A stretch of 64,000 nucleotides of DNA, from contig CAXIPT010000020.1 in the NCBI GenBank assembly GCA_964030475.1, positions 125,912 to 189,911 of the forward strand, in the 5' to 3' direction. Within the stretch, counting starts at the first letter, position 1; the number at the start of each line of letters is the position of its first letter. Origin of the DNA: Tethya wilhelma. Taxonomy: Eukaryota > Porifera > Demospongiae > Tethyida > Tethyidae. Position numbers and translations under genes: made by a program. This document shows positions 11,165-22,773 of the stretch, piece after piece. The notes beneath the pieces were generated by a model that was not told where the DNA came from, made no database searches, and worked only from the letters and a program-made list of their open reading frames with translations.

Positions 11165-11375
11165 CATCTTTTGTTTTCCCTTTTTTGGATCATATTACGA
11201 ATATTTTTGGTGTGTTAACTTTTTATGCATCTTAGCGCTTGCATAGCTTTGTTTAACGCTAGCGAAAACGCGCTATTTAGGGGGCGTGTGCACCGGAAGT
11301 GGGCATGGCACCCCAAAATTTTTAGGCACTTTGCGCCGGAAAACCCTCTCTAAAAATCCTAGCTATGCCCCTGAT
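11165..11375. repeat. Probable transposon terminus
   Basis: The stretch ends in tcctagctatgcccctg at 11374, i.e. CAGGGGCATAGCTAGGA on the other strand, resembling the terminus at 5927. The partner end is not seen. Confidence 0.35.
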
Positions 11376-11840
11376 GACTGGTGATGTCGTGCCTGTAGCA
11401 CAGTCAGCTCGACCTGAAACTAGACATTTGAATGACCATCATGAGTTGCTTATACTAGGTATTATTATTGATAATCCGATGTGCTCTTTGGTAAAAGAGG
11501 CAACAGGAGTGACTGTATTGGCATCAACTGTTTGTCGTGTACTGAGATTTACACAAAAGAAGGTACAGAATGTTGCTAAGCAAAGGAACATTGAATATAG
11601 AGCACAATTTAGGGCACGTTCAATGCTGTTAGAAAGGAGTTATTTGTCTGGGTGGATGAGACTCGCCGACAAGCAATGAGAAAATTTGGTTATTCACTCC
11701 AAGGCTTCCCACCAGTTTGTCACAGATTGTTAGCCAGGGGAACTAGAATATCTGCAATAGTTGCTATTTGTTCTGATAGGCTAATCGATGCTGAGCTTGT
11801 CATCGGAACAGTCAATGAAGATAGGTTTGTTGATTTTTAA
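11376..11840 (+). pseudogene. Tc1/mariner-type (DDE_3) transposase fragment
   Basis: The upper part reads like a helix-turn-helix linker (LGIIIDNPMCSLVKEATG, then STVCRVLRFT). After a one-base frame change near 11617 it reads LFVWVDETRRQAMRKFGYS, PVCHRLLARGTRISAI and GTVNEDRFVDF. These are hallmarks of the DDE_3 / IS630-Tc1-mariner superfamily, with the first catalytic Asp in WVDET. The second Asp and the final acidic residue are missing because the frame ends at 11840. It would be inactive. Length is under half of a normal transposase of this kind. Confidence 0.8.
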
Positions 11841-11885
11841 CCCTTGGTGCGCATGCGCAGTAGGGGTTATGGTAGTCGTTTTGTT

Positions 11886-11900
11886 TGTGTGTGTGTGTGT
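11886..11900. repeat. Short (GT)n run
   Basis: Seven or eight GT units. Confidence 0.8.
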
Positions 11901-11957
11901 TCCAACTATATCTTAAGAACGGCAGCTCCTGTCTTCAAAAGCGGCATACCAAGGTAA

Positions 11958-13538
11958 AACAAGTATAAAAAACATTGAAAATGTATTGAGACACAGGACT
12001 GGCCAAATCGTAAAAAGGAAGCAAACAAGATGGAAAGGATGGTAACATTACATGGTGAATTATTAATTCCTGTGTGTTGCATGGCAAAATTTGCAAAGAG
12101 AAAGAAATTAAAAATGATAATAAAATATATATAATGGGCCGTGGCTAGAGAGCCATGCAGCTGCGTAAACTAAAGCTAAATAAATTGTAGTCAATGCTGC
12201 CAATTCTTAATACAGTGCAGGCAAAATTCGGATAGTATTATAATTTTATATTATAACATAACTCAGCAATACAAAAGTATATGGTCTGCCGACTGTCACA
12301 TCAATATCATTGCATGCATCACTGTCAGTGAAATCATCATCAGTAAACAGAATTGCAACATCTAAGCACCTTGGATTTTTATATGCTACAATCTTAAGAC
12401 AAGATCGTGTTAACATCTTTTGTGCATGTCTACACTCATGCACACATCCATTTCTGAATTTAGCAAACAATTATTCCATAATCAGTTTCTTTCTCTTACC
12501 ATGGAACCACAATGTCATGCACATGCCATTGCAACACACAGGAATTAATAATTCACCATGTAATGTTACCATCCTTTCCATCTTGTTTGCTTCCTTTTTA
12601 CGATTTGGCCAGTCCTGTGTCTCAATACATTTTCAATGTTTTTTATACTTGTTTGTGTTGTTTTTTTTGCCCTTGTCCAATGTCTTTTGTCATAATAGTA
12701 CAAATAATTGATACCAAGAATGCAGTAACTCACATTCTCATGTGCGCTTCTTTTTCCTTCTTTCTTTATTGCCTCCACGCACGAGTGGAAAAGTGTGCAC
12801 GTGCGTACCAAGCAAGTCACGTGCATATTTAGTCTTCTACCATGCCGTCTGGCTATGGCTGGCTATGCTGATTGCCGAAGAAAGTTTTACATCCAGAGAC
12901 ATAGATGTTGCTCTTCTTGGTCAGTTAAACCAATCAATGATCTATAGCTACAAAAGTTGATGGTTCTGGATTATGAAGTTTCTATTTTACAAATGGTAAG
13001 TTGTTGTAAGCTCTAACTACTGATGACGGGTTTGTCTCAGTTGATCACTGAGTAGAGATAGAGATCATGATGAGTAGAACAAATATGGTCTGCTCATAAC
13101 AAATCTGATCCACAAAGTCTTGATTTTGTTACTGCTAAGTTTTTTTTCTATATCTATTATTAAACTAGCTAGTACTTGGGTGGGGTTGGGCGGGGGGGGA
13201 TTTTTGTGAGGAGCCTCAGAGACTACTGTAGTTTTCATGTAGCTCGTAGAGGGCCTAGAGGTGTACGTGAATGATATGAGTATGCTCCAATTTTTGTGCC
13301 TGGTAAGAGAACTTCCATACTACTAATTCTAAGTCAAGAAAAAAGTTAACCAGTTTTATGTATGTACTGCTATGATCGAGCTGGCACATCAGGAGTAGTA
13401 TACTCGTCAGTACAAACTGGCCATGCATGGGTATGTTGTAGAATAAAGTATTTGATACATAGACGCAAGATAAGTATGCTATGCCTACAAATAATAATAG
13501 TAAGTATGTGATACATAGATACAAGAATAAGCAGTAAT
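11958..13538 (+). mobile_element. Foldback plus downstream tail, copy 2 (interior inverted)
   Basis: Arms lie at 11958-12068 and 12540-12655. The tail to 13538 is collinear with 8156-9036, yet the interior runs opposite to that of the 7.5-kb copy: gtttctttctcttaccatgg here, ccatggtaagagaaagaaac there. The left flank before 11958 is unrelated to the left flank of the other copy, so the duplicated unit begins at the left arm. Confidence 0.85.
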
Positions 13539-13720
13539 GATAGGTATTTGATACATAAATGCAGGATTAAGTTATGTACAGTTATGACAATAATTTAATA
13601 ACTAGCTAGAATAGTGTATAAATAGGTAGATACATAAATGTAGGAATGTAATGTACAGTTATGACAATATAACATTAGCTAAATAGTGTAGTATATGTGT
13701 ATGGTTATTACTTTCTATTT
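13490..13720 (+). repeat. Imperfect minisatellite
   Basis: A gatacata(g/a)atgcaagaataag-like phrase repeats about four times, then an acagttatgacaat phrase repeats twice. Non-coding. Confidence 0.6.
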
Positions 13721-15257
13721 ATAATGACTATTTTCGCTCCAGATATCTAAAAAAAGAAGAAATACCAAGCCACTTTAAATTGGCTACCTGTATGAAATTT
13801 TGTGCAACATACATTCAGGGTAAATGAATTCCCTGCTCCATCTTGTACCGGCTTGGTGGTCTCTTTTGAGGCTGGATCCAAAGTGATTGCCGGTACACTT
13901 TCTACAATGGAATATTAGCAAAATTTGTTTTTTTTCTTTTGTTTGTTTGTTTTTTTTTTTTTTAACAATTTTTTCCCTTTACGTAAGTAACGTTAATTAT
14001 ACCTTTATTTTCATTTTTCTTTGGTGGGTTTGGTTGTTTTGGTGGGTATGGTTTGTACCGACCATTTTTGTTTTTTTCTTTTTCTTTGTCTACTTCGTTT
14101 GCGAAGTCCATTTGTTCTAACAGACAATATTTTTTTACTGGTTATTATTGTTAATAATTATTTAATTGGGGCGAGCCTAAGCGAGCCCCATTGGAACGTG
14201 GAAACATTGAAGCAACCGTCACGCCGTTGACCAAACCGGAAATAGCTAAGATACTCAAATTGAGCGAACAACTTCAAAAAATTAAAATACCTACGGTGCG
14301 CATGCGCACGAAGACTTACGGTATTTCCATTTGCACGTAAAGGACCGCGTGGCATCAAAATTTTGTGAAATGAATCTCGAAGTTGAAGCAAAAGACACTC
14401 CGGTCTCGAGGACAGTGAAAGAGCCAGGGGCTGAGCTGTGAACTTGCTATAAAATGAGCTGTGGACGTACAGAAAAACTACAGAGGAACAGTTGTTTTTT
14501 TTTGCCTTACATCAGGCTCTGTAAGCCAGCTAGCAACCCTGCTGATGCTGATGCTCAGGCTCGCCCCACGATGTTTCCATCTGACTAGTTTTTAAAATTT
14601 ATTTACCTTGAGTAGTTGGTAAACTTTTCGAAAAATTCACACCAGAATTGGTGGCCATCTCTAACTCTGACTTGCAAAGAACAATATGCAGCTGCTTAAT
14701 TACAGCTGCAACTGTGGCGCTTTTTTGGGGGGCTCGCGCTACATGCATAACTGGCCGGCCAGCCAATGTAAGTTATAACGTTATATATGCGCGCTTGGTG
14801 ATTTCATGCATGCATGTATATACAATTCAAGCTTTATATATAAAATTTTAAGCTAAGTTATTTACATTTACTAGTGCACTGTAATTATAGATAATGTATA
14901 TCCTGTACTGAATCTGTACAAATCAATACAAAATCATACAAAAATAATGTCATTCTTAAATTAAACTTGATTTTGAATGGTGCCATTGATAAAATTAATA
15001 CGTATTATAGTCGACAAAATGTTATGCTATCCAAAGCTAATTATATCCATTACCACTGCAATAGCAAAACTTTTATATTCATGACTGCACAAGCATCAGT
15101 TCAGGTGTCTGTATAAATGTTCAGTGTATGTGTGTTCAGTATAAATTAGGAAGTCTAACAATCTGATATTGTTTTCTTCACTTACCATAAGAGATGTCCC
15201 ATCACCATAACAACTTTTAAATTGCTATTAAAGTGACATTGTGTCTCTTTCTGGGAC

Positions 15258-15290
<33 letters not shown>

Positions 15291-15734
15291 ATGTGCTCAC
15301 ACATTATAATTATGTATGTATGTGCATTTAAATAATGTGTACGATCACTCCTGTCTGCATCAACAGTTCATTGTGTTCAACCACTATTAACACTCTATGC
15401 ATGTTGAACTGTTGATCCCAGGATGCGGGACGAGGACCCTAGAGTGATATCGCATCCCAAAAATTTTTATGTTAACTTTTCCAAACAACACAATCTGTGT
15501 ACAATCACTGAACTGCTATTGTGTATGTGATCTCTTTTTTTCTTGGACTTCCAATATTAGCATGTTTACATTAACCCATGCCGTCAGTCCTTTTATTCTG
15601 AGAATGCACAGTGACACATGGCGCAGTGTGATGTACTGATATAATGGTTGAGTAAAGTTAACTATTGCTGTACTAACAGCATTAAGAGCTTTGATAGCCC
15701 AGTAAAATTTACAAATAATTTGTGGCATTTCAGT
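13721..15734. other. No gene seen; one candidate inverted-repeat element
   Basis: Bases 14168-14182 (ggggcgagcctaagc) and 14553-14567 (gctcaggctcgcccc) are near-complementary ends about 400 bases apart, which could bound a small element. A (GT)15 microsatellite lies at 15260-15289. Poly-T runs occur near 13925-13965. The rest shows no supportable gene. Confidence 0.45.
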
Positions 15735-17011
15735 TTACACTGTAGCAGTAAATGGCACATGAAGAGGCACAGGTAGATGCTCAATGTTGGCCAAATTATT
15801 ATGGTACATCAATGCAGTGAAATGATCATTCAGTAACTGAATACAAATAGGAGGTTCAGCCAATGCTCTTACTCCTGAATCTTGTATGACTGAGATATGC
15901 TCTGGTGTACCATACATTACATGAAAATGACAACCTGCCAGTTTATTGAGGAAACTACATGCCAACTCAGACAACGTCAAGTTCCTGTCGTTTAACAGTC
16001 TCATATAAGCATCTCTCCAGTTAGTGTAGCCGAAGATGGGTCTATTCAGGATCAGTGACATGGCCTGGATGTGGTAGTCCTCACCCCATGCCTTTCGTCT
16101 CACAGCCTTCCTCATGATCCTGTTGTACTCCTGAGCAACATCAAAGTTATCTATATGAACAGTTGCTCGTGCAATGTACACATGAAACAGTTGTTTATAT
16201 TTAACTAGTGAACATACAGTCAAAAATCTTAGATCATGTTTAAGATTTTCATGCCCACTCAGCAGTAGAGATATGGCATTGTAAAGACAGTCACCATCTC
16301 CAGTAGTGGAGATAGCTTTTACAACTGTCAACATGGCAGGGTGGATGCTACTCTCAACAAGACTGGTTCTCTTTCGTTGAGCAGTAGTTTGAACATGTAC
16401 ATATGTTTCATTAAACCTTCTAACAAAAGCATTAATACTATCACTATGCTCATCAAACCAAGCATAAAAGGCTTCTCTATCAGAACGCCATAGCTGTGCA
16501 AGCTCATGCAAGCATGTTGTACTCTGTAAAGTAACAACCTCGCTATTTTCGGACTTTTCCTCCTCCTCATTACTCTCATCTTTGTTCACCCGATCACTCT
16601 GGTCAGGCTTCTGTTGAGCATCATCGCACTGGACAGGCTTCGTTTGAGACTGAGTGCTACTGTCCACTGTGGCTACCTGGTCACTACTCAATGCAGGCTT
16701 CTTTGAAGGACTCTCCTCTTCATTAGAGGGAAGTGGTCTTTTAGCTGCTTTTTTAGGCATTGGGTCACATACCTGTGTAGCACTTGTACTACTATCAGCA
16801 GGCTTCTTTGCAGGCTTCTCACCTCCACACACATCTTCAGCTTTTCTTTTGCTGGGCACCCTCTTGGCTGGGGTTTGTTCTGAACTTGTCTTTTTCCTGT
16901 TAGAACGGACTTTCTTTTTAGTGTTACATTGTTCACCTTGAACAGTACCTGTGAGCTTACATTTAGAACTCTCACTAGTACGAGGAATAGTGTACAGTGG
17001 GAGATCTTTTC
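15735..17011 (-). CDS. OTU-domain cysteine protease with Lys-rich N-terminus
   Basis: The minus-strand frame ends at TGA/TAA near 15735. Its N-terminal ~170 residues are low-complexity and rich in Lys, Pro and Ser, with repeated (A/S)KKPA phrases, likely disordered and nuclear. The OTU domain follows: STTGDGDCLYNAISLLLSG carries the catalytic Cys motif, AWGEDYHIQAMSLILNRPI is the conserved middle helix, and LLNDHFTALM carries the His. This arrangement resembles OTU proteins of the vertnin-like kind that are abundant in invertebrate genomes. The frame's first residues, beyond the N at 17012, come from a transposon end and are not coding. Exons at 17131-17256 and 17333-17545 may be its 5' part. 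Confidence 0.7.
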
Positions 17012-17012
17012 N

Positions 17013-17060
17013 GTTGCCAGGGCCTGTGCCCTGGCAGGCCCGGGCTTGGCTACGCCACTG
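17013..17060 (-). mobile_element. Transposon terminus fragment
   Basis: Reads CAGTGGCGTAGCCAAGCCCG on the minus strand from 17060. This is a CAGTGGCG-type end like that of the element at 51745. It stops at the N at 17012, with no partner end. Confidence 0.5.
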
Positions 17061-17130
17061 GATGGTTGCAAACACAAAAGAAATGGTACTTCAATTTAGC
17101 TGATCAATACTATAGTTTTCAACTACTAAC

Positions 17131-17256
17131 CGTTGTTGTTGCTGCAGCAGTTAGGTCTACATTCTCTTTGTTGCCACTTAAATCGTCAAGTGCAGTCACA
17201 CCATGGCCTTGGCCTCGCTGCACAACTTGGCTGCAATCCCTGCCCGCTTTCTTGAC
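17131..17256 (-). CDS. Candidate internal exon (42 codons)
   Basis: Open in one frame for exactly 126 bases between a TAG acceptor and a GTTAGT donor, phase 0 at both ends. It encodes a basic-then-acidic segment (VKKAGRDCSQVVQRGQGHGV..., DDLSGNKENVDL). It lies between the SAM exon and the OTU exon on the same strand, and may link them. The splice phase does not match the SAM exon cleanly. Confidence 0.4.
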
Positions 17257-17332
17257 CTACATTAAATTATCAGTACGTTATCAAACACACTACATGGTAC
17301 ATAAATCCATCAACAAACTTACTTCTTTGCAC

Positions 17333-17545
17333 TCACTCTTTCAGGATGTCCCTTATCTCGGTTCTCACACCTATGATAGGAATGAGTTCCTTTAAATTGG
17401 TTTCAATTAGCTTCAAGAATGATCGACCAAAGATTTGATTCTTCTCAAAATTTTCAGCTACTTCTTTACTCACTCCTTTCCGTACAAGGAAATCTCTAAG
17501 ATCCTCTGCATCGAAATCAATCACTGAACTGGAGTTAGATGCCAT
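17333..17545 (-). CDS. SAM-domain first exon
   Basis: Starts with ATG at 17545 and reads about 70 residues of a sterile alpha motif: FDAEDLRDFLVRKGV, FEKNQIFGRSFLKL, then LKELIPIIGVRTEIRD. SAM domains mediate protein-protein contacts and oligomers. The frame meets a TGA just after DILKE. A donor-like GAGTGAGT overlaps that stop, so this is probably exon 1 of a longer gene, plausibly the OTU gene to its left. The exon is divergent from the plus-strand gene at 17874, with about 330 bases between. Confidence 0.6.
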   Translation of the reverse strand: MASNSSSVIDFDAEDLRDFLVRKGVSKEVAENFEKNQIFGRSFLKLIETNLKELIPIIGVRTEIRDILKE

Positions 17546-17873
17546 TCTTCATGTACTGACGGAAAGTGAAGTGTACAAAAACTAGGTGGGGCTTGTTACT
17601 ATGGATACGACCAGCTGATTTGATCGACGCGCGTGTGCGCGCGTGGATATTAAAGTTCGAGCATATGAGCCGACTGAAGATCGAACTCTTTTTTTCAAGC
17701 CAGGCCTTCACCAGCAAATTGGATCGAGAAACCTTGTAGGTAAGTTACTCTTACTACTATACATACATATAATATAGCCTTGCACTTGCGTAGCCATGGT
17801 AGCTATATAAAATTTTACCCATTACTGCCCAGGCTGCTGCTATTCATTCAATTATATCATTTGATACTTGCAG

Positions 17874-19885
17874 GACAATGGCCCATTTAATTTGTGCTTT
17901 TTGCTCTCCTGAAAGGACCCAAAACCTTCACTTTAATCTCAAAGATTATATGAAACACATCAAGCTCTTTCACTCACCAACCTGGGTTTTTCATTACCTG
18001 CACCCTGGATGGATGCCCAATAACATTTAAAAACTTTGGAACATTTCAAAACCATGTATCGGACTACCACTCAGCATCCAGTGTTACACGTATTAGACCT
18101 AGAGAAGTAACACCTCCGGCATATGATAATGGTAGTGAGAGTGGGCTTGATTTGGAGGGTGTGGAAGATGATACCCAAGTTAGTGTTGAAGATAACATGT
18201 ATCTGGGTACCTGTACCAGTACTGCTGTTTCGTCCGTTGATTCTCTCAAACGATCAAGTGCGTTGTTCCTAATGGGCCTAAAAGAAAGTCACAAGCTTAC
18301 CCAAGTAGCTCTTCAAGGAGTGATTGCTGGTGTTGATGGATTGGTGCAAGAACAACTTGGAATACTTAATGAACAAGTCACCAAACATCTGAGTGAAGCT
18401 GGGATTCCATCATCATCAATAAGTGGTCTGGATTCTGTGTTCTCCAATTTTACCAACCCTTTTCATGGGCTTAAAACTCAAGCCAAACAACTTCAGTATT
18501 ACCGGACTCACCTAAAGATGATAGTAAGTTTGATGACATGTTTATTATTGAATAATATTCAGTAATGTTTTTTATAGGAATCTGTTCGTGTATCACTTGG
18601 CCAGAGATATACTTGGAAGGGTACTGGGACTAAGTGTCGCTATGTCATGAAAGAATATGAGATGATGTACGTCCCATTACTTGAAATCTCTATTAATATT
18701 GGTACTAGCTAATTGGATTATGAATATGATGAATACATATTACTGTTATATATACTACAAAGTTGTCTGCTTTCAATGTAGGTCAAGCGTGGTCATTCTT
18801 CATGTGATGATGTTATGAAAGACTGTTGTGATGGAGAAACATAAAGCTCACTCTCTTTTCTGGGTTCATCTTGATGCTCTTCAGATCTTTTATTTTGATG
18901 ATCTTGAAGTGTGCAACCACTTGGGATCCAAGAAGAAAACCCACAAACTCAGTATGTATTTTAATTACCGGCAGCTGCTATATGTATAAAGTTTTTCTTT
19001 TCTTTGTTCTATAGGTATGTTCTACTTCACACTTGGGAATATGGAACCAAAGCTCCGTTCCAAATTGTCTGCCATCCATCTTGTTACAATCGCTCGGTAC
19101 AAACATGTGGGGAAGTATGGTATGGATGCTATTCTCAAACCTATTGTTGAAGATTTGAAGAAGCTTGTATGTAAATTTGTATTAGTACACATGTATTCCT
19201 ACATTTGAGGGGGTTTTGTTTTTATGTTATAGTAGAATGGTTTCACATTCATTGTCAATGGAAAGAATCTAGAAGTACATGGTACTATTGCTGCTGTGTC
19301 TGGTGACAATCCTGCTTGCTGTGCTCTTGGAGGGTTCAAGGAAAGCTGCAGTGCCTATAGAATGTGTAGGCATTGTATGGCTACCTACCCACTTACAAGT
19401 CCATGGTAGGTCCTTTTTATTGATACTATGATTATTGTGTTTATGTCGTCTTTCTCCAATTCATCCATGCAGTTTCTTGAAGATCAATTTGAGATCAGAT
19501 CTACAACTTCTCATGACCAGCAATGTACCGAGATTCTAACTAATATGGATTTTTCTAAAGACTATGGTGTGAACAGAAAATCAATTCTGAATGAACTGAG
19601 GTTGGTTCTGTGACAGCATGAATCTATATGTTTAGATTGTACCATAAATAATTGGGTATTGATTCGACCATTTGTTATATGTATAGGTACTTTCATGTGT
19701 GTGATGGAAGCCTATTGCCTGACATCATGCACAATATCTTGGAGGGCTCACTTCAATATGAAGTCAAGGTTTTGCTCCGAGAGCTGGTGTACATTGAGGA
19801 GTTGTTCACTCTTAAAGCGTTTAATTCTGGTCTGATAAACACTGAGCTTGGATACATGGAGGTGAAAGATCAACCTACTCCAATT
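17874..19885 (+). pseudogene. C2H2 zinc finger/transposase-like gene, truncated
   Basis: At least seven exons with GT-AG borders: 17874-18523, 18578-18701, 18783-18951, 19015-19166, 19236-19405, 19473-19600, and 19686 onward. Start ATG is 17878. Two C2H2 fingers come first (LICAFC...MKHIKLFH and TCTLDGC...FQNHVSDYH), with a frame break between them near 17998. Later exons carry DALQIFYFDDLEVCNHLGS, MFYFTLGNMEPKLRSKL, and YFHVCDGSLLPDIMHNILEG. I know this set from multi-exon transposase-like proteins in fish and cnidarians, but cannot name the superfamily with certainty. A second frameshift lies near 18840. Family T repeat replaces the 3' end from about 19886. Confidence 0.65.
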
Positions 19886-21250
19886 GTGAGGCTCCAAGCA
19901 AAAACCGGACGTTTGGGAATTTCTGCGAATTTTGAGTTAGCTATTCCATGTGTATCTAGGAAGCGCATATCAAAATTTGGTGCGCATATCAAAATTTGGT
20001 GCGCATAGCTGCTGTAGTTTTCCAGATATTGCTCTTGCAAGCAGCTCTGCCTCCACTCGTGGCTTCCTGGTAAAACAGTTGTAAACCTGTTGCTATGTAA
20101 ACTATGGGCGGTCCGTATACAGGTTGGCCTAAAAGGAGGAATGGGAAATGTGGAAATGGAAATTGGAAATGAGGAAATAAGGAAATAGGGAAATCATTCA
20201 GTTAGATTCCATGGCCATGTAGCTACACTACGATCTGTCACTCTGCTCCTTTAGATGTCCTTGTCAATACTATTGAGGTATCCTATCATCATGAGGCAAA
20301 GGTTACTAGGCTGAACAGCATGTAAACCATTATGCTTTGTAAATTGTAGTGTCAGGCAAGCAGCATGTAGTTACGGTATATATATGACAGACTGATCATC
20401 TCAGTATTCTTTGCTGCGGATAGCTATGTAGCCCTGGAGGAACTTGATTTTGAAGATAGTCATACTTGAATAGTCTGGCCCGCTGGACTCTAGCAATGCA
20501 GATTAGCAAGACATGTCAAGTTACTCAAGCTCTAAAACATTCTATAATTATATCAGAGGTGGTGTACAGCAAGAAACTGGGCCAGCACAAATTCTCCAAG
20601 TCCAACCTTCAATTGCATCTTTTGTCAGACTCAGTGAGCTCATAATATACTGTGATTGGGCTAGGCATGCACAGTCTCAGGTGTTTTGACTTCAATATAT
20701 TTTTGCTATGTCTGTCTGACTGTGTACTATTGCAATGTCTGCCATAATTTTTAATAGTAAATACTAATGACAACATGCAACTTGTCTTCTGTTCAGCTAG
20801 CCCCACCCCACCCATGGCGATTGATTAGTCCTGCAGGTCTAGCTAGCTAGCCTAGGTAGACTAGACTACATCTTATATTCTCATAAGCAAACTTCCTCAA
20901 CTGTTGAACAGTCAGTCTGTGCTGTATTCTGGTGTACTAGGACAATGTGTATATTTCCTCATTTCCTCCCTCTTTTTAGGCCAACCCGTCCGTATACTCT
21001 CCGTATCGTAATTAGATCATTTACAGTACATGCTGAATATTACCACAGCCAGCCACGTGGGGACTAAAATTATTTAGTGAGAAGCGAGTAGCTAGGAAAG
21101 AAGACCCAGAAAACGGCTACTGGACTCAAGGAGGTGAGCGCTTGCTAGCAGAGAGATAGATTCTAGGTATAGTAAGTTCCAAGAACTAAAATAAGCCTCA
21201 AAATAACCTGTACGCGATCGTAGTACAGGGAGAGGCAATACTTACGAGTA
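19886..21250 (+). repeat. Family T repeat, copy 2, split by an insertion
   Basis: The two halves 19886-20120 and 20988-21250 match 9247-9830 and the reverse complement of 59930-60300. A 24-base direct repeat (gcgcatatcaaaatttggt twice) sits near 19964-20006. This repeat truncates the transposase-like gene at its left. Confidence 0.75.
20121..20987. mobile_element. 867-base element with 10-base target duplication
   Basis: Ends are aggttggcctaaaaggagg and cctccctctttttaggccaa plus ccc, which are inverted repeats. gtccgtatac occurs on both sides (20111-20120 and 20988-20997). The other family T copies have the site once. A 9-10-base duplication fits Mutator-like elements, but no transposase is inside. 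The minus-strand frame at 20609-20815 shows no domain. Confidence 0.85.
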
Positions 21251-21419
21251 GAAAGCTACTGCAGTCTGCACTAAGACCTCACTTTTACCTGATCTGGAAT
21301 TTGGCAGCTGCCACTACAAACCACAGAACATATGACGCAAGCAGCGTTTACACATGCACAGTTTTACGCGGTTTGCAATGAATATGATTATGTGTTTCTA
21401 TCATGTAGTACATANGTAC

Positions 21420-21825
21420 AATTTCCAATTTGACGAGGCCCGCAGGGCCGAAGTTAAGTTGGGATTGTACGAGTGAGATGAGCAAGTGTGACACTGCCCT
21501 CCCTTTCCCACCCAGTATGGTGGATGTTCTCTTGGGATTCCAAGGTAAGGTGTGTTATTCATGTTTTTCTTCTTCATACAGCGTTCTGGAGATAGTCCTG
21601 TGAGCTGGCTTGCAAAAGAAAGTCAGCATGTGCTCGTGTGCACGGGTTTATATAGCCTCATGATGTGAACCGTATATGTATTTTGTTTCTATTTATCCGT
21701 ATCTTTAAAATTTCTTGCTGTGTTGCTTTGCAAAATGAATTGATTACCAGTGTCACACTTGCTCATCTCACTCGTACAATCCCAACTTAACTTCGGCCCT
21801 GCGGGCCTCGTCAAATTGGAAATTT
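21420..21825. mobile_element. Foldback element with 76-base arms
   Basis: 21420-21495 and 21749-21825 are near-perfect reverse complements, including gaggcccgcagggcc. The ~250-base interior has no frame. An N lies five bases to the left, at 21415. Confidence 0.9.
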
Positions 21826-22773
21826 CTGGCAATGTAGTATATCTTTTGATCCAGCAGGGGCCAATTAGTGAGAACTGAGGACCAAGGTGCGACTATCACT
21901 GCTCAATGTACATGAGTAATGCTACCAGGAATCTTCAAACTGAACTTTCATCCATTTTGTCGCACTATAAACTCACTTTTTCTTAACAACTATTGGCAAG
22001 TAAGCTAAAGCTCTAAACAACATCACCACGTGTTGGAATTTTTCATGAAGTTCTTATAATTGGAGAAATCTAGAAAAGGGTAAAGGGTTGTTGGATCTGC
22101 CAGCTCAGTTGCAATACATTGAATGAGGTAGAGTTGTCTCTTTCAAGTGAATTTTGCCGCAGGAAAATAAGACAAATACCAAACATATTAAACATCATCA
22201 GATAGAAAGAGGACTGAACAACCTTAGAATGAGTTGGAAAATTTGAAATATCAATCATAGAAAAGAATATTCAAGAAAAACATGCAAATGATAGACAATT
22301 TTAACCATTTTCCAATGTCAAAAAGTGTGACAAGCTGTGAATTGTCAAAAATGATCACAAATTTCTTCATATGAATGTTTGCTTCACACTGTGTGGTAAA
22401 GTATATATTGTAAAATGTAATGGAGTTTAACTTTCACAGTTTTTGTGAGTTCACGCTCCATCCATGAAATTTTGTCTTATATATACGTACATGTATGGCC
22501 TCACACAGCTGATTCGCAGCAAAAATGATTGACTTGAAGCATCTGCAAAAGTTTGACACCGCAAAACCTTCCAGTTATACAGTATAGTTTTAATATTTTC
22601 ATGTTTCCAGCCCAGCCCAGTATACCATGCAGCCAGTGATGTCATAGCCTTCAAGAGTCTAGTATGGTAATAGCCTACGGTGGGTGTGGCTGGTGTGGGT
22701 GATCACCTAGGGGTACTTGTCATTGGTGTATGTTACCAGTTGAGGTTGTTTGTATTGTCTCCTCTCTCATCAG
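21826..22773. other. No gene seen
   Basis: I looked for further ankyrin exons upstream of 22774 and found none. The stretch is AT-rich with scattered stops in all frames. Confidence 0.45.

Noticed and set aside
17545..17874. Bidirectional promoter between the SAM exon and the C2H2 gene
   Set aside because: The spacing would fit, but I see no TATA, initiator or other core element that supports it.
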